64,000 nt of DNA from Primula veris (taxonomy: Eukaryota > Streptophyta > Magnoliopsida > Ericales > Primulaceae): contig OY821747.1 in assembly GCA_963682055.1 (NCBI GenBank), positions 24,116,126 to 24,180,125 of the forward strand, read 5' to 3'. A program made the translations under genes and the position numbers. The notes under the pieces were generated by a model. It was not told where the DNA came from. It searched no databases and worked only from the letters and a program-made list of their open reading frames with translations. This document shows, one piece after another, positions 25,430 to 36,925 of this stretch (position 1 is its first letter; each line of letters begins with the position of its first letter).

Positions 25430-26010
25430 TGATGAGTCTCCTTCTATTGCTAGTGAGGCTAGTAATTTAGCTACTGAATAGGAAGATAATGTTGAAGTAA
25501 TTCAACCTGTTGTAGTCTCTAGACATTCTGAAAGGGTTAGAAGAAGACCTACCACTCTGAATAATTACGTATGTCCTACTTTGGATGATTCTCGTATTAG
25601 TACTTTGCATCCTATTGAAGGTTAGCTTTCTTATAATAATTTATCACCTTCTTATAAAACTTTCTGTTTATCAGTAGATACAGAGAAAGAGCCTGTTACT
25701 TTTCTTGTAGCATCCAAAAATCCTAAATCGGTGTTTGCTATGCAAGATGAAATTAAAGCATTGCAAGTTAATAACTCATGGTTTGTGGTTGATCTACCAA
25801 TAGGTAAAATACTCATGGGGTGTAAATGGGTTTACAAGATAAAATACATAGTTGATGGCAGTGTTGAAAGGTATAAGCCTAGATTGGTGGCTACATGATA
25901 CACTCAATTAGAAGGTATTGATTTTGAAGAGACATTTAGTCCTGTAGCAAAAATAACTACAATAAGAGATTTATTGGCTGTTACTGCAGCAAAGGGTTGG
26001 TTATTACCTT
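25430..26010 (+). pseudogene. copia linker and N-terminal reverse transcriptase remnant
   Basis: After the nested element the copia frame resumes: VVVSRHSERVRRRPTTLNNY (the typical R.S.R.R.PP..L.DY linker), then SVFAMQDEIKALQVNNSW, GKILMGCKWVYKIKY, GSVERYKPRLVA, a TGA in place of the next codon, [18 protein letters not shown] and [12 protein letters not shown] ends there, before the catalytic YVDD. Confidence 0.9.
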
Positions 26011-26014
26011 TGTG

Positions 26015-26690
26015 GGAAAAAATGATTTTAAAAGCTGCAAACAAAAGAATTTTGGTCGTTCCGGATTTGAAGAAAAGCAAAAGATAAAATGAAAAGGTAA
26101 AAATAGTAGTGTGTCTTACAAAAGTGGGCAAAAGAAATAGCCAAGTATCTCTCAATTTCACAAAAGTGCCACTATAATTGGTGAACAAACCTCATATATT
26201 TCAAACCATAAACCTCATATATTTCAAACCATGTAATTGTGTAAATGCACATGTGGATCTAGCTTTAAATCTTTTAACCTTTTTGGATCAAAATTTAAAA
26301 TGTTCTGAGAAAAAAATGAATCAAAGCTGCAAATAAAAGAGTCCTGGTTTTTCCGGACTTGACTTGACCCAAAGCAAAGAAAAATGAAAAGGTTAATAAA
26401 ATGTAGTATCCTACAAGAGTGGGCAACAAAAAAAAAAAACACCAACCAAATGACATGTCTCATTTTCACAAAAAATCTATTATAAGTGAACAACAAACCT
26501 CATATACTTTCAAACAATCTTAAACTTTTTACCTTTTCTGGATCAAAATTTAAAATATTCTGAGCTTAGAAGTATCAATATATATACTCAACCTTTGAGA
26601 AAAAAAATATGATTTCAAAAGTTGCAAACAAAAGAGTCCTGGTTGTTCCCAACTTGAAAGTTGAACCAAAGCAAAGATACAATGAAATGG
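26015..26690 (+). repeat. Three tandem units of about 280-300 bp
   Basis: Each unit contains, in order: an A-run with AAATGATTTTAAAAGCTGC (or a variant), ACAAAAGAGTCCTGGTTGTT, a CAAAG-ACAATGAAA phrase, a GTGGGCAA phrase, CAAACCTCATATA, and TTTTTGGATCAAAATTTAAAA. Unit starts are at about 26,018, 26,312 and 26,605. Divergence is about 10-20 % by eye. The first unit abuts the truncated RT, so the array (or its deletion) defines that breakpoint. Confidence 0.8.
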
Positions 26691-27642
26691 TGAGATTTAA
26701 AGTTTACTATACAACTAACTAAGATCAATCGCGTCAGTTTCCTTACACTTTTTATCATATTTGAGTTAATTAGCATCACTTTTATATTTGTAGGATAACA
26801 ATTTAATTTTATACATTTTTCAGCTTCCCTATCAAATTTCGTATCATAACTAAATATTACTGTATTTTAATATACTTCTATCAAATTTTTTTCAACTCAA
26901 ACCAATTTACTAGAATAAACACATTAAATAACTTACAAATTTTCTCGTATTTAAAATAAAAAGTATATTTTTACAACTTATAAGTAAACGTTTTGGTTTA
27001 TACAAATTATCAGTTTTTTTATCAATTTATCTATCAAAATTATACAACTCGTATTTTTGTTATTTTATTAATTTATATGTTAAAAGTACAAATAAATGAG
27101 AGAGAATAAGAGAAAAGTAAGTGAGAGAAATTATTATTTTAATTATAAGAAAACATTTTGATCCATTATATTTGAGCGATATTTGAGTTCATGTAAATTT
27201 AAGTTAGTTGATAAGTAAATAAACAGAAAAGAAGATGGTACACCATACATCTATCATTTTCACAAAAAGTGTAACACTATAATTGTACTGGAAATGCTTT
27301 CTGAATCGACAACATACACCATTTTATTGCATAGCGTTCTCAATTAATCTAGAAAGCATTACTTGTTATCTTCATTTTTGTGTTCTAGGTATCCAACTCA
27401 ATTGCAATTTGCGGAATAGGGACAGATTATTTTTAATAATGAGCGATGCTTTGATAGTAATGTACAAACTTTACATGATCTAGACATGTATATGGTCTCG
27501 ACATATATGGTTACATCAGAAATAATTATTTCTTTCATGAGAACTGACTACATTATTTGCAGTCATTTTTTACGTATTGTGGCAGCCACTGAACGAGTAA
27601 TTTAACACACAATTACAACTTCGTGCATGAGCTTGAATAAAT
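26691..27642. other. AT-rich spacer downstream of chorismate mutase
   Basis: No coding signal or repeat is recognised. The last 100-150 bp before 27,642 should hold the 3' UTR of the minus-strand chorismate mutase gene. Confidence 0.45.
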
Positions 27643-30600
27643 TCAATCTAGCCTTCTCAACAAGTACTCAACTTGAACTTCTTTTGTCAATGGCATGATC
27701 CAGTCCCCATATAAATCTGCTACTAAACTTGGTTTTATTTTATATGTTGGACCATCTCCATTTTGATCCAAATTGATAGTCACTTCTTGTCCAAAAGTCT
27801 TCGCTTTTCTCTCTACTCTCCTCTTTATTACCTCTTCTACCACAGGATAGGTAAGCAAATCCATCAGTTTTGCCCTGTCCTGAATATTAGGAAAGAAAAT
27901 CATTTAACCAAAAAAGTACTTTTTCATGAAAAGGATTCGAAGAAACAAGAAATGGCGTTCAGTTATAGGAGAGGCTTACCTGTGCCCTTATGGCAGCTTC
28001 GTAGTCTTCTGGTGAAGCTCGAAATTTTGCTTCCGCCACAAATTTACCGTAATGGATTCTTTTTGAGAGAGCCTGCATAAAAAACACTCATTATTAATTA
28101 AAGAAACCACACAATTTGTGTATTGCTTTCTTTCTTCAAATTGTCTTTTAATCCATAATACATAGATCATCATTCTAATTAAACCCCTTGTAATATTATT
28201 AAAAAACACATAAACGCTCGTAAATGTCGAAATGATTTTCCTGTCATAAGAGTAGTGTACGCATGATGTGTTTGCAGAATAACAATTCTAGCTAGCTTAA
28301 AGATAGATTAAAGATAGCTAAAATCAGAAAAGAAACAAACGGAAATTTTATACCTGTAAGCAAATAGTATCACAAGATGCAGTTGATCCGCAGTTGCCAT
28401 CGTCTCCTTCCTTAACCAATCTTGGAAGAAGATCTATAAAATACATTTTCCATACTAGATTGTTTATGTTTATGGTATCAGCGACAGGATGAAGAACCTA
28501 TTTCAATAGAACAAATGGAAATTATAAGTTTTTTTTTATAAATGATTACAGTGGTACTGGTAGCTGTAGGGTTGGAATGTGTAGCAACTGGAAAAAACCG
28601 CAGGGGTATAGTTAGTATTATGTATGGCAACTTCATTGCAATAGGGATTCAGATACAAGCAAGTCTTAAATTTTCCACTTACATTGCTACTTGCTAGCAT
28701 TTTTAAAGCAGTATTTGAGATTGCAGTTCTATTGAAAGTGAGTCGGTTAAGTGTACAGCATCAGTTTTAACATATAGTTTACAGATGAAAGTTTGCAATT
28801 ATCTAGATTGAGACAAAAAAAATCCAAATAATGGTTTGAGTTGCAAATGTAGTTTCTTTACAACCTTTCTTTTCTAAAGACTTATAGAAAATCTTCAAAC
28901 TTTAGCCAATAGTAATTGCGACCCAAGTTGATGTAAATCATTTTTATATACTTTAATTTATCATCTCATTTTACCTGAGGGTACTGCAAAGGAGGTAGCA
29001 TAGGTTCTGGCAAATCAATGGGGAAAAATGGATGTTCATCAGGACTCTTGTATCTTCCTACCTAATAAGCACACAGGCATAAATGAGAAATAAAATATAT
29101 ATTTAAAAAAAATAAAATTAGAATAGATGTATATATTGACATGTATTTACCCGGGCATGAAGCTTTTCTGTTTCTTTGACCATGTAATCGACCAAAGAAC
29201 CATGAAATCCATCCATGAAAAAAAAGTCTGGGTCATATGTTTCGGCATTAAAGCAGTATTGAGTTCTTTCTAATAAGCTGAATATAATGCTATCTTCTTG
29301 TCGGATCAAAGAATGTCTTATACCGTCTAGCGTGTAGCTCTCACTCTCATCAACCCTTTGCTTTATCGAAGATCTATATTAAATAAAAGGAAAAGAACAC
29401 AGTTATAGGATAGTGAAATAAAGTTAGGGACCAAATGTTGGGATCTTTGTGGATAGCCCAGAAAGAAAAACTCACAACTTTCTGTTGTACTGTCTTTCCT
29501 AGAGATATGGAAGAAAGTGTGACAATATAATGAACAATTATTTTGCATAAAGTGGGGGAAATCAAGATTGTGAAGAGCGAAGACTATATAATTTGTCGTT
29601 ATACTGCAGCGTTGCAGTGTGCTATACTCTCGATTCTCAAAGGCCTCATATACCAAATTCTCAGAAGAAATGTTGCCTTAACTCGGCAGATAACTAGTGA
29701 AATCATACTAAGCTTTTTCAGTTCCTAGTTTTTATGATTGACAAAATACAAGGAGCTCGAAAATAAAACATTAAAAGGCTTTTTAAATCTTATTTAATCC
29801 TTTTCGCAACCACAAAAAAAGTACTGTTTTTTCCCTCTTTCACATAACTGTCAATTGGAATGCTCATTCATTTTATATAGGAAGACACAGAATATTATCT
29901 TGACGATCTAATTACAGTAATTACATTCCCCTTGATTCCTGTAATTACATTCCCCTTGATTCATCCATAAGGTCTTATATTACAGTTTTAGCAATTGAAA
30001 CTGAAATCGCTAGAAAAAAAAGAAAGTTATAGCAGAAGATTAACATCTGAATCATTTTAAAATATGACTCTATGAGCTGACCTTAAAGCTACAAATAACT
30101 GCCGAAACACAACTCAAACCGGTCAATCAACTAAAAACAATTATTGATGTATGAGCCTGTACGTAATATTTGGGATAAGGATTGACCATGTTTCAGAATC
30201 ATTCCTTTCAAATATAGATTGAAATTCTCTCAGCAAGAAAATCAGTTCTCATAACTAAACTGAAAGTTGACTTCTGGTAAACTTCTTTCGTACTAAGAAA
30301 TTGGCAGAAATAAAAATGTTGAACTATTATTTCATAGTACTAATTTTTTAAGTGGTTGAGAGCATGATTTCTAAAAGTATATAGCCATTTTAGCATTTTA
30401 CAAACTTGAATTCTTCTTATCTTGAAAACCATGTACCTCCAACTCTATGTAACCGGTGGAAAACTAATTAACAACAATGAACCATTGTCGCGTTACAACC
30501 CCCATACAGTAACAGTATGTTATCAAATCTTATTTCAAGCAAATTTATAATCATAATATTAGTAGTCTCACTGCAAGAAAAAATATCACTTTATACATGA

Positions 30601-30886
30601 ACTTTAACAATTACGCGAGAGATTCCTGGTCCCATCACTGTCTTTCGTTATAACAACTTAGCATTTAAATATTGGTAAACAAGAGGTAGGGTGAAAAATA
30701 ATATTACCCAATGGAAATTGCAGAAACTTGAACTGAATTCGATAAACGGTGTCTTAACAAATTCGAATAGGAAACTCCGTTGGTGCAATGTTTTTCGATG
30801 TTACGGTGCCCAAAAACACAAGTGTCTTTTGTGAGCTTATATCCAATACTGGCATGGCAAAAGGGTTTTAAGAGCATTGCTTCCAT
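27643..30886 (-). CDS. Chorismate mutase, plastid type
   Basis: The enzyme converts chorismate to prephenate, the committed step to phenylalanine and tyrosine. Six exons (30708-30886, 29151-29373, 28975-29061, 28354-28497, 27980-28072, 27643-27879, minus strand) give 320 aa in one phase with GT..AG junctions. Exon 1 encodes about 60 residues rich in S, K, R and H with few acids, as expected for a plastid transit peptide. The AroQ-beta fold follows: IRHSLIRQEDSIIFSLLERT, FFMDGFHGSLVDYMVKE, FPIDLPEPMLPPLQYPQ, DLLPRLVKEGDDGNCGSTA, RIHYGKFVAEAKFR (active-site lysine region), AAIRAQDRAKLMDLLTYP and the C-terminal IMPLTKEVQVEYLLRRLD. Family length is normal (about 320-335 with transit peptide). Plant plastid isoforms are usually activated by Trp and inhibited by Phe/Tyr; that is family knowledge. 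I see no lesion. Confidence 0.96.
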
Positions 30887-31045
30887 TGTTCATGAGCCTA
30901 GAAAAGAGAAGGAAAACAAGCGTTATATTAGAGGGAATGGGTCAATGGGTAGGGTGAGTTACATTTTTTATCCCATACTTTGATATAAACTTATTTGGTT
31001 CCTTTCTTTTTTACTTATAATTCTAATCTTTCTTTTTTCTACTTA
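30887..31045 (-). promoter_or_regulatory. Presumed promoter and 5' UTR region of chorismate mutase
   Basis: This is the upstream flank of the minus-strand gene. No single clear TATA box is evident. The region ends at a decayed transposon end near 31,046. Confidence 0.35.
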
Positions 31046-31210
31046 CAATGGCGAAGTTAGGATTCGGAAATGTGCTGAAATCCTTACAAAATATATGGCG
31101 TGCTAGCCTACTATTTTGATAAATATATATGTAAAATATATACCGACTAGTAGAGTTTTTTTAGAATATGAGGGTGGCTGTAGCCCCTATCAACGCCATC
31201 CTAGCTCTAC
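31046..31210. mobile_element. Decayed small DNA element (GGCGAAGTTAGGAT type)
   Basis: It begins ACAATGGCGAAGTTAGGATT and ends near CATCCTAGCTCTACCGACG, imperfect inverted ends. It shares internal phrases (ATATATGTAAAATATATACCG, GAGTTTTTT.AGAATAT.AGGG) with 33,087-33,262. The two look like diverged members of one small family whose ends resemble the CAGTGGCGGAGC ends common in plant hAT-like MITEs. Confidence 0.5.
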
Positions 31211-32328
31211 CGACGCCTAGCTACATCTAAGTTAAATTTGTATGATAATGTTGCATATACAGACTGTTACAAATGAGCATGAGCACTTGTTGAGGGTATA
31301 ATACAATTGTGGAGGGTATAATACAAATGTGACATGACTACCAAAAACACGGGGTTACATAAGCTACCGTTCATTTTCATTCGGTTAAATTTAGGGATAC
31401 GAGTTTGCTTCAATATTACATCTTATATTAATTTTAAAGTTGTAAAGATATTACAGAAAATTCCATATGATGTTAAAACCAATCCTTCTAACTTCGTAGT
31501 AGAGGTGAAAACTTGGTATCATAGTTTGAACAAAATATTTCGATTAAGTTTTGGCACAAATTATATTTAGTCTCCATGTGAAGAACAACAATAAAAAGTT
31601 TACATAAAATAAACATCCAATTAGGAATGTTATTTATGTGAAGTATTAAAATCAAAGAACCTACAAGTAAAGCTCTAGGGACCAAAGAACTATTTTTTCA
31701 AACCATGTGGACCATTATCTAATTAAAACGGTGAATGGAGGTAGGTAGGTTTGAGAAAAAAGTTAGGTAAATGAAACTTGACTCGGAATAAATCTAAGCC
31801 CTTGATTTTATTTTAGTTTATTAATGAATCCAAGGGATATGAAAAGATACCGTGTCGTGTCCATAACTATTAAACCATATTCACACAAAACTTAGTACGG
31901 ACCATCGGAACGACGAAACCACACATAATTTTAAAAATTATGATATTTTAATTGTTGACTATATATTTTCAGTAGTAAACGTTATAAATGATGATTTTAA
32001 ACAATTTATTTTTATATCTTAAATGTTGACATCCCCATATAAGGCTTGACCTTTGACCACATTGGTTACAATTTACAAACATGTTATAGACTTGTAGTAT
32101 GATATAAGTAATATAGGAATAGTGATGAACAAATGATAGTGATTTGTTATTGTTAATGCAGTTTTTAGGTGGTTATGGGAAATTAAGATGTGATGCCCAC
32201 CAACCACAAAACACGTTTCTCCATCTCGTAAGTCATTAGGAGTTGGTCTCACTTGTCTTAAGCTCATAAAAAAAAAAAACCAATACTTATTTTATTGATT
32301 ATATAACAAATGAATTTTTAATAAAATG
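31211..32328. other. Spacer without a recognised gene
   Basis: Nothing convincing is seen. The open frames at 31,334-31,685 overlap on opposite strands and lack resemblance to known proteins. Confidence 0.45.
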
Positions 32329-32890
32329 ACCACCATTTAGCAATTTAACTTAATTGACAATATCGAATGTAGCATTACGTGCATGTTAATGTGTAATATA
32401 TGTATTCCGATACCTGCTCAAATGTTGAATTGTAGCAAATTGGACTGAAATATTTTTCACAAGTCTCGCGGGATGGAACCCCTTTTTTAGTTAAGATCAC
32501 TTATTTGGGATTGATTGATAAAAAAAAATGATTAAGCTTTTGATTCATCAACCAAATAAATTAAGGAATGCCTATAATAAATATAGTGAGTAAGAGAGGA
32601 AAATTTAATGAAATGGCATTTAGCAATTTAACTTAATTGACAGTATCGAATGTAGCATACTTGCAAGTTGCATGTTAATGTGTAATATATGTATGATTGT
32701 ATTCTAATACCTGCTCAAATATTGAATTTGTAGCAAACTAGACTGAAATCATTTTCATAATTGTCCCGGGATGGAGCGGCTTTTTTGGTTAAGATTACTT
32801 GTTTGGGATCGATAGATTAAAAAATGATTAAGGTTTTGATTCATCAACCAAATAAAAGAATCCCTATTATAAAAAAAGTGAGTTGAGTGA
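32329..32890 (+). repeat. Tandem duplication, two units of about 280 bp
   Basis: Unit 1 starts at about 32,334 and unit 2 at about 32,620, each with ATTTAGCAATTTAACTTAAT. Both contain ATCGAATGTAGCAT, GCATGTTAATGTGTAATATA, ATACCTGCTCAAAT, CGGGATGGA, and GATTCATCAACCAAATAAA in the same order. Divergence is about 12-15 % by eye. No coding potential. Confidence 0.88.
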
Positions 32891-33086
32891 CCACATGATA
32901 GGTTGTGACTGATCACCCAACATGACTCGTCAAAGGTTGCTTATAGTAAAGTTGGTTGGTGATTTGAAAGAAGACCACCACTTGTTCAAAGATATAATTG
33001 TCGCGAGACTACATAAGGTTTTGTAGGGGTACCGTAGAAATAAAAGGAATGGATGTCGTGTTTCAAATGTTCAGGACCATGTGCAG

Positions 33087-33262
33087 AGTCAGTGGCGGAG
33101 CTAGGATAGTAGAATGCGGGGGAATGCATTTCAAAAAGTAAATATAAGAGGGATTAAAAGGCTTTTTCATATACAAATGCAAAATTTATACTGTTGGGTG
33201 GAGTTTTTTAAAATATAAGGGGGTAGTATCCCCTGCCATCTCCTCATAGCTCCTCCCGGCTG
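33087..33262. mobile_element. Decayed small DNA element (CAGTGGCGGAGCTAGGAT type)
   Basis: It starts GTCAGTGGCGGAGCTAGGAT and ends with CTCATAGCTCCTCCCGGCTGT, an imperfect inverted pair. It is related to the copy at 31,046. CAGTGGCGGAGC ends are typical of plant hAT-like or PIF-like non-autonomous elements. Confidence 0.6.
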
Positions 33263-33430
33263 TGACATTTGTCTTAGTCGATTATGATGGCTGGTTATTA
33301 TAAATCCCGGTAAATGAAAGATGGCTAGGAGCCTGGAATGTTACTTGATAAAAGCGAACTTAGTTACTTAAACGATAATCATATGCAGAGAAAGTGATGC
33401 CATAGGAAGTTTTTTTAATTATTAATTAGT

Positions 33431-33520
33431 AAAATGAAGGAGACAGGTTTGAGGCCTGATGATGGGACTGTTATTAGTGTTTTTGTTGCCTGTGCTGAAT
33501 CTGGTCCTGTGAGATTGAAG
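33431..33520 (+). pseudogene. Pentatricopeptide-repeat (PPR) gene fragment
   Basis: Thirty codons read KMKETGLRPDDGTVISVFVA then CAESGPVRLK. This is a good match to one PPR motif (M.. G..PD..T..S.L.ACA..G). Neighbouring sequence does not continue the repeat, and a MITE lies about 80 bp further. It is a stray fragment, perhaps carried here by a transposon or retro-insertion. Confidence 0.6.
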
Positions 33521-33604
33521 AAAAAAGGTTCACATATTGATTGATACGAATAAATTGATTGCATGGGTTTCCTCGGGGGGAAAAGTGCTGAATTTGTTTT
33601 TTAG

Positions 33605-33699
33605 TACTCGCTCCGTCCCATATGTATTGTCCATTTTGTTAAATATATGTGAGTTATATTATAATAAAAGTGGACAGTTGTTTCGGCACAGAGAGAGTA
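33605..33699. mobile_element. Stowaway-like MITE, 95 bp
   Basis: TACTCGCTCCGTCCCATATG at the left and GGCACAGAGAGAGTA at the right are inverted ends of the CTCCCTCCGTCCC family, flanked by TA. The internal phrase GTGGACAGTTG and its partner TTGTCCATTTTGTT complete the usual hairpin. Confidence 0.85.
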
Positions 33700-33984
33700 T
33701 GATACAAGAACGAATTGTTTCTGTAAAGCCTTGCCATATTTTGTATGGTAGCATAAATGCAGGTTTTCTTGAGGGAGACTTCGGGTACTTCTCCAGGTCT
33801 CCTTGATGGAGAAAGAATATGGGATTGGGGACTAAGGTAACTTCTGAAATTAAGGATTTATGGGCTCTTTTAAGTCGAGGCAGGCGAATTATTTCAAAAG
33901 GCAGCTTGTTAAAATCTTCGAAAAGCTTGATCAGCTATATGGATTTGCTAATTATATAATTCAGTGAGTTAGGTATATCATGTT

Positions 33985-34436
33985 TAGATTTTTCGTTTCT
34001 GTATTGTCTAAACTTCAATCAAAACCAATGTCTTGACAATAAAGATGATCAAGAATAAATGTAAATAAAAAGGTCTGTTTTGTGGATCTATTTAGTTTGG
34101 TGATCTATGGATTGTAACTTTTTTAATCTCGTCTGGTTTAAATGGTTCGTGACTTGTGCCTACTTATATACACATATTTCCTAGGTTAATACTTAATTAC
34201 TAACATGTGGTTTGTTTGAGTAATGATTAGTACTCTAAAATTTTACGAAAACCATTTTAATAGCCGAACGTTAATAATTGATCAAATTTGAAACAATTCC
34301 GTCCAAATTATCGACGTCGTTAGTGCCACGTCATCAAGTTTCGTTAACCTCAAGGGTAAAAATGTCATTTCGCCAATTAGATATTTAAAAAAAAACAAAA
34401 ACAAAACTATAATATATATTTATACACTTATACACA
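33985..34436. other. Spacer without a recognised gene
   Basis: AT-rich; nothing coding or repeated was recognised before the foldback element. Confidence 0.45.
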
Positions 34437-35508
34437 GGGATAATATCACTTTACTTTCATGAGTTTTGGTTCATATTTACTTCAATGACATGATTTTCAA
34501 AAATGTTGAATTGGTGACTCGTTTTTCACATAATTTGATTTAGTGACCTCCTTAACTTCATAAGTTTTAAACAATTGCAATACAAACCATTTAGTTTAAA
34601 AATTAATAAAATAGATACCGATTTGTTGAAAATGATAAAATTAACTCTTTAATTTTATAATTTTTGTAAAACACACGTTTTCCAATAAGCAAACTTTTCT
34701 TTATAATAAATACAATTTTATACATAATTTTTGTTCTTTTCAGAAAGGTTTTAATCTGTAAAAAAAATATTTTAATCGGTAAAAATTACACTACATCCAT
34801 AAATAATTTTTTATAATTAAAAAAAAGTGTAGAGATTAATATTAAAAATTGTCTGTAAATTACAAAAAATTACTAAAGAAAATTACACGGAGTTATCGCA
34901 CATAAAATTCTACGTTCCTGTGATTTCAACTTGGAGTTATACTATTTTTTTTTCATAACAAACAGGTTCACAAGAAGACAAATTGGCACTTTTAGCATAC
35001 TATCAAATAATCAAAACACGCGTAGTGTAATTTTTTTAAATATTAATGAGTAAAATTTTCTTTAATTAACAAAAATTATTTACGGATGTAGTGTATTTTT
35101 TGCGGATTAAAACAATTTTTTTTACGAATTAAAACCTTTCTAAAAAGAAAAAAAATTAAACATAGTGTTTATTTTGTTGAAAAAATTGTATCCAAAGTCG
35201 TTTTTTTAAAAAAAAATTATGTCTAAAATTGTATTTATAATGAAAAAAAGTTATCTTATTGGAAAATGTATATTTTAGAAAAATTATAAAATTAAAGAGT
35301 TAATTTTGTCATTTTCAACAAATCAGTGTCTATTTTATTAATTTTAAAACTAAGTGGTCTGTATTGCAATTGTTTAAAACTTGTGAAATTAAGGAGATCG
35401 CTAAATCAAATTATATGTGAAATCTGGACCACTAATTCAACATTTTTTAGAGTCAGGTCACTGAATTAAATAGACCCAAAACTAAATCAAATTATGTGAT
35501 ATAACCCC
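34437..35508. mobile_element. Foldback element, 1.07 kb with about 0.4 kb inverted arms
   Basis: The left arm (34,437-34,830) and the complement of the right arm (35,080-35,508) align along their whole length. Shared phrases include GGG.TATATCAC, AAAATGTTGAATT, TAATTTGATTTAG, AAGTTTTAAACAATTGCAAT, TTAACTCTTTAATTTTATAA, and TTTTAATC-GTAAAAA-TACACTACATCC. Mismatch is perhaps 15-20 %. The central loop is about 250 bp. There is no ORF. A transcript would fold into a long hairpin. Confidence 0.88.
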
Positions 35509-35512
35509 TTTT

Positions 35513-35514
<2 letters not shown>

Positions 35515-35554
<40 letters not shown>

Positions 35555-35772
35555 CACCAACCGTCGCCGGCCACACCCACCGCCAGCGACATCATCCTCA
35601 CCCCAACCACTGTCCACCACCACCAGTCCCTCCCCCTATACATATAAACATACATATATACATATATACATATATACATACATACATATATACATACATA
35701 CATACATAAATATATAAACACCACCGTACTCGTTTCCGCCTCTAGCAGCCGCTGCCACCTCCCACTCCCAAC

Positions 35773-35825
<53 letters not shown>
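35515..35825. repeat. Cluster of microsatellites (TA, CATA) with C-rich interruptions
   Basis: (TA)n lies at 35,521-35,553 and 35,779-35,822, and (CATA)n/(CATATA)n at 35,636-35,716. Between them are C-rich segments such as CACCGCCAGCGACATC. The long minus-strand open frame through this block is a by-product of simple repeats. Confidence 0.9.
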
Positions 35826-35826
<1 letters not shown>

Positions 35827-36103
35827 AATAGGCCTCCCCACCACCACGATAATCCCGTCACCGCCGCCCCCACCACCATCACCACTGTCCTTGATTTTAA
35901 TAGAAATTATAATTTTATTTATATTCATACACATATACATACATATTTTTCTACCTTTTTTTTTTATAATTTTTGTAATTTAATTATTTTTACTTAAATG
36001 TATTTTATTAAATGTTTTGTATATATAAATGTGAAGATGGTAATTCTGTAATTTATTTCATAGGTAAAGGGCATAAACGTAAAAATACATTAAAAAGGTG
36101 ATG
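35826..36103. other. Spacer up to the left inverted arm
   Basis: No feature is recognised in this AT-rich sequence. Confidence 0.4.
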
Positions 36104-36429
36104 CCAAAATTTGTTACACACAAATTTTCACTAATGCTTAAAAATAAAAGATAGGAAAATTAATGATGAACAAAGAATTTATATTTCAATTTATGCGAGT
36201 ACAATTCTTTGAATAATTTTCTACAAAATTAGAAAACAAATAATACTTTAATTATTACTTCAAACAACTTTTGATGGTTTTATTGACTTGTTTTGGGATC
36301 GAATGCTTGAATTCTTGAAGAAACACTTGATGTGAGCTTGATAATGTTTATGGTGATCAAATGTTGATTCGGTTGAGTTTGTTGTATACTTGATTTGTGT
36401 TCTTCAATTTTAATAAAGACATTTGTTGA

Positions 36430-36800
36430 CTTGATCTTGAGAAACGCCGAATTCGCGCCTTTGAATGGTTATTGCGAATCGAACAGTGGATTTTTTTGAG
36501 TTTCTTGATGAACTTAGTTGAAGATCTTCAAATTTGTTGAAGGTCTTTGAAGGTTGATCTTAATAAACGTCTAATTCGCGGCTCTTAATGCTTCTTGCGG
36601 ATCGAACGGTGAATTTGTTTTGAGTTTGTTGATGAACTTGGTTGAAAATTTTCGAATTTGTTGAAGGTCTTTGAAGATTGATCTTGAGAAACGTCTAATT
36701 CGCGACCTTTAATACTTCTTACTGGTCGAACATAGGATCTTCTTCGGTTTGTCGATAAACTTATGAAAATTCGAATCTTCTTACTGATCTTTGAAGCTTC
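36430..36800 (+). repeat. Tandem array, unit about 120 bp (left copy)
   Basis: About three units each carry GATCTTGAGAAACGTCTAATT, then CTTCTTGCGGATCGAACGGT, then GTTGATGAACTTGGTTGAA, then TTTGTTGAAGGTCTTTGAAG. The same unit occurs inverted six to seven times at 44,290-45,110. Confidence 0.88.
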
Positions 36801-36877
36801 GAGGCTGGATTTTGGCTTGAATTCTGCAGATCTCTCTAACTCTTCTTTGCCTTGAATTTTTTGTGTCGAGAATGTGA

Positions 36878-36925
36878 GCCCCCCCCCCACCCCCCCCCCC
36901 CCACCCCCACCCACCCCCCACCCCA
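36878..36925. repeat. Poly-C block with A interruptions
   Basis: Nearly 50 bp of C runs are broken by single A residues. The minus strand is therefore G-rich with several G-runs, capable of G-quadruplex formation. In the inverted partner the same position holds CTACTATAAATAGAGGTG. Confidence 0.95.

Larger units (their letters stand above)
20063..26015 (+). mobile_element. Broken Ty1/copia retrotransposon, 3' truncated and split by a nested element
   Basis: The order is 5' LTR, primer-binding site, gag with zinc knuckle, GAG-pre-integrase, integrase, then (after a nested insertion at 22,919-25,423) the linker and the start of reverse transcriptase. This is the Ty1/copia order. RT stops at about 26,010, before any YVDD motif. 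RNase H and the 3' LTR are absent. Numerous stops and shifts make it non-functional. Confidence 0.9.

Noticed and set aside
33837..33980. Possible continuation of the PPR fragment after the MITE
   Set aside because: The frame reads QANYFKRQLVKIFEKLDQLY, which could be coding debris, but I could not place it in a PPR or other family.
35482..35940. 152-codon open frame on the minus strand
   Set aside because: It is made of TA and CATA microsatellites translated into YIYI and CMYV runs; no protein resemblance.
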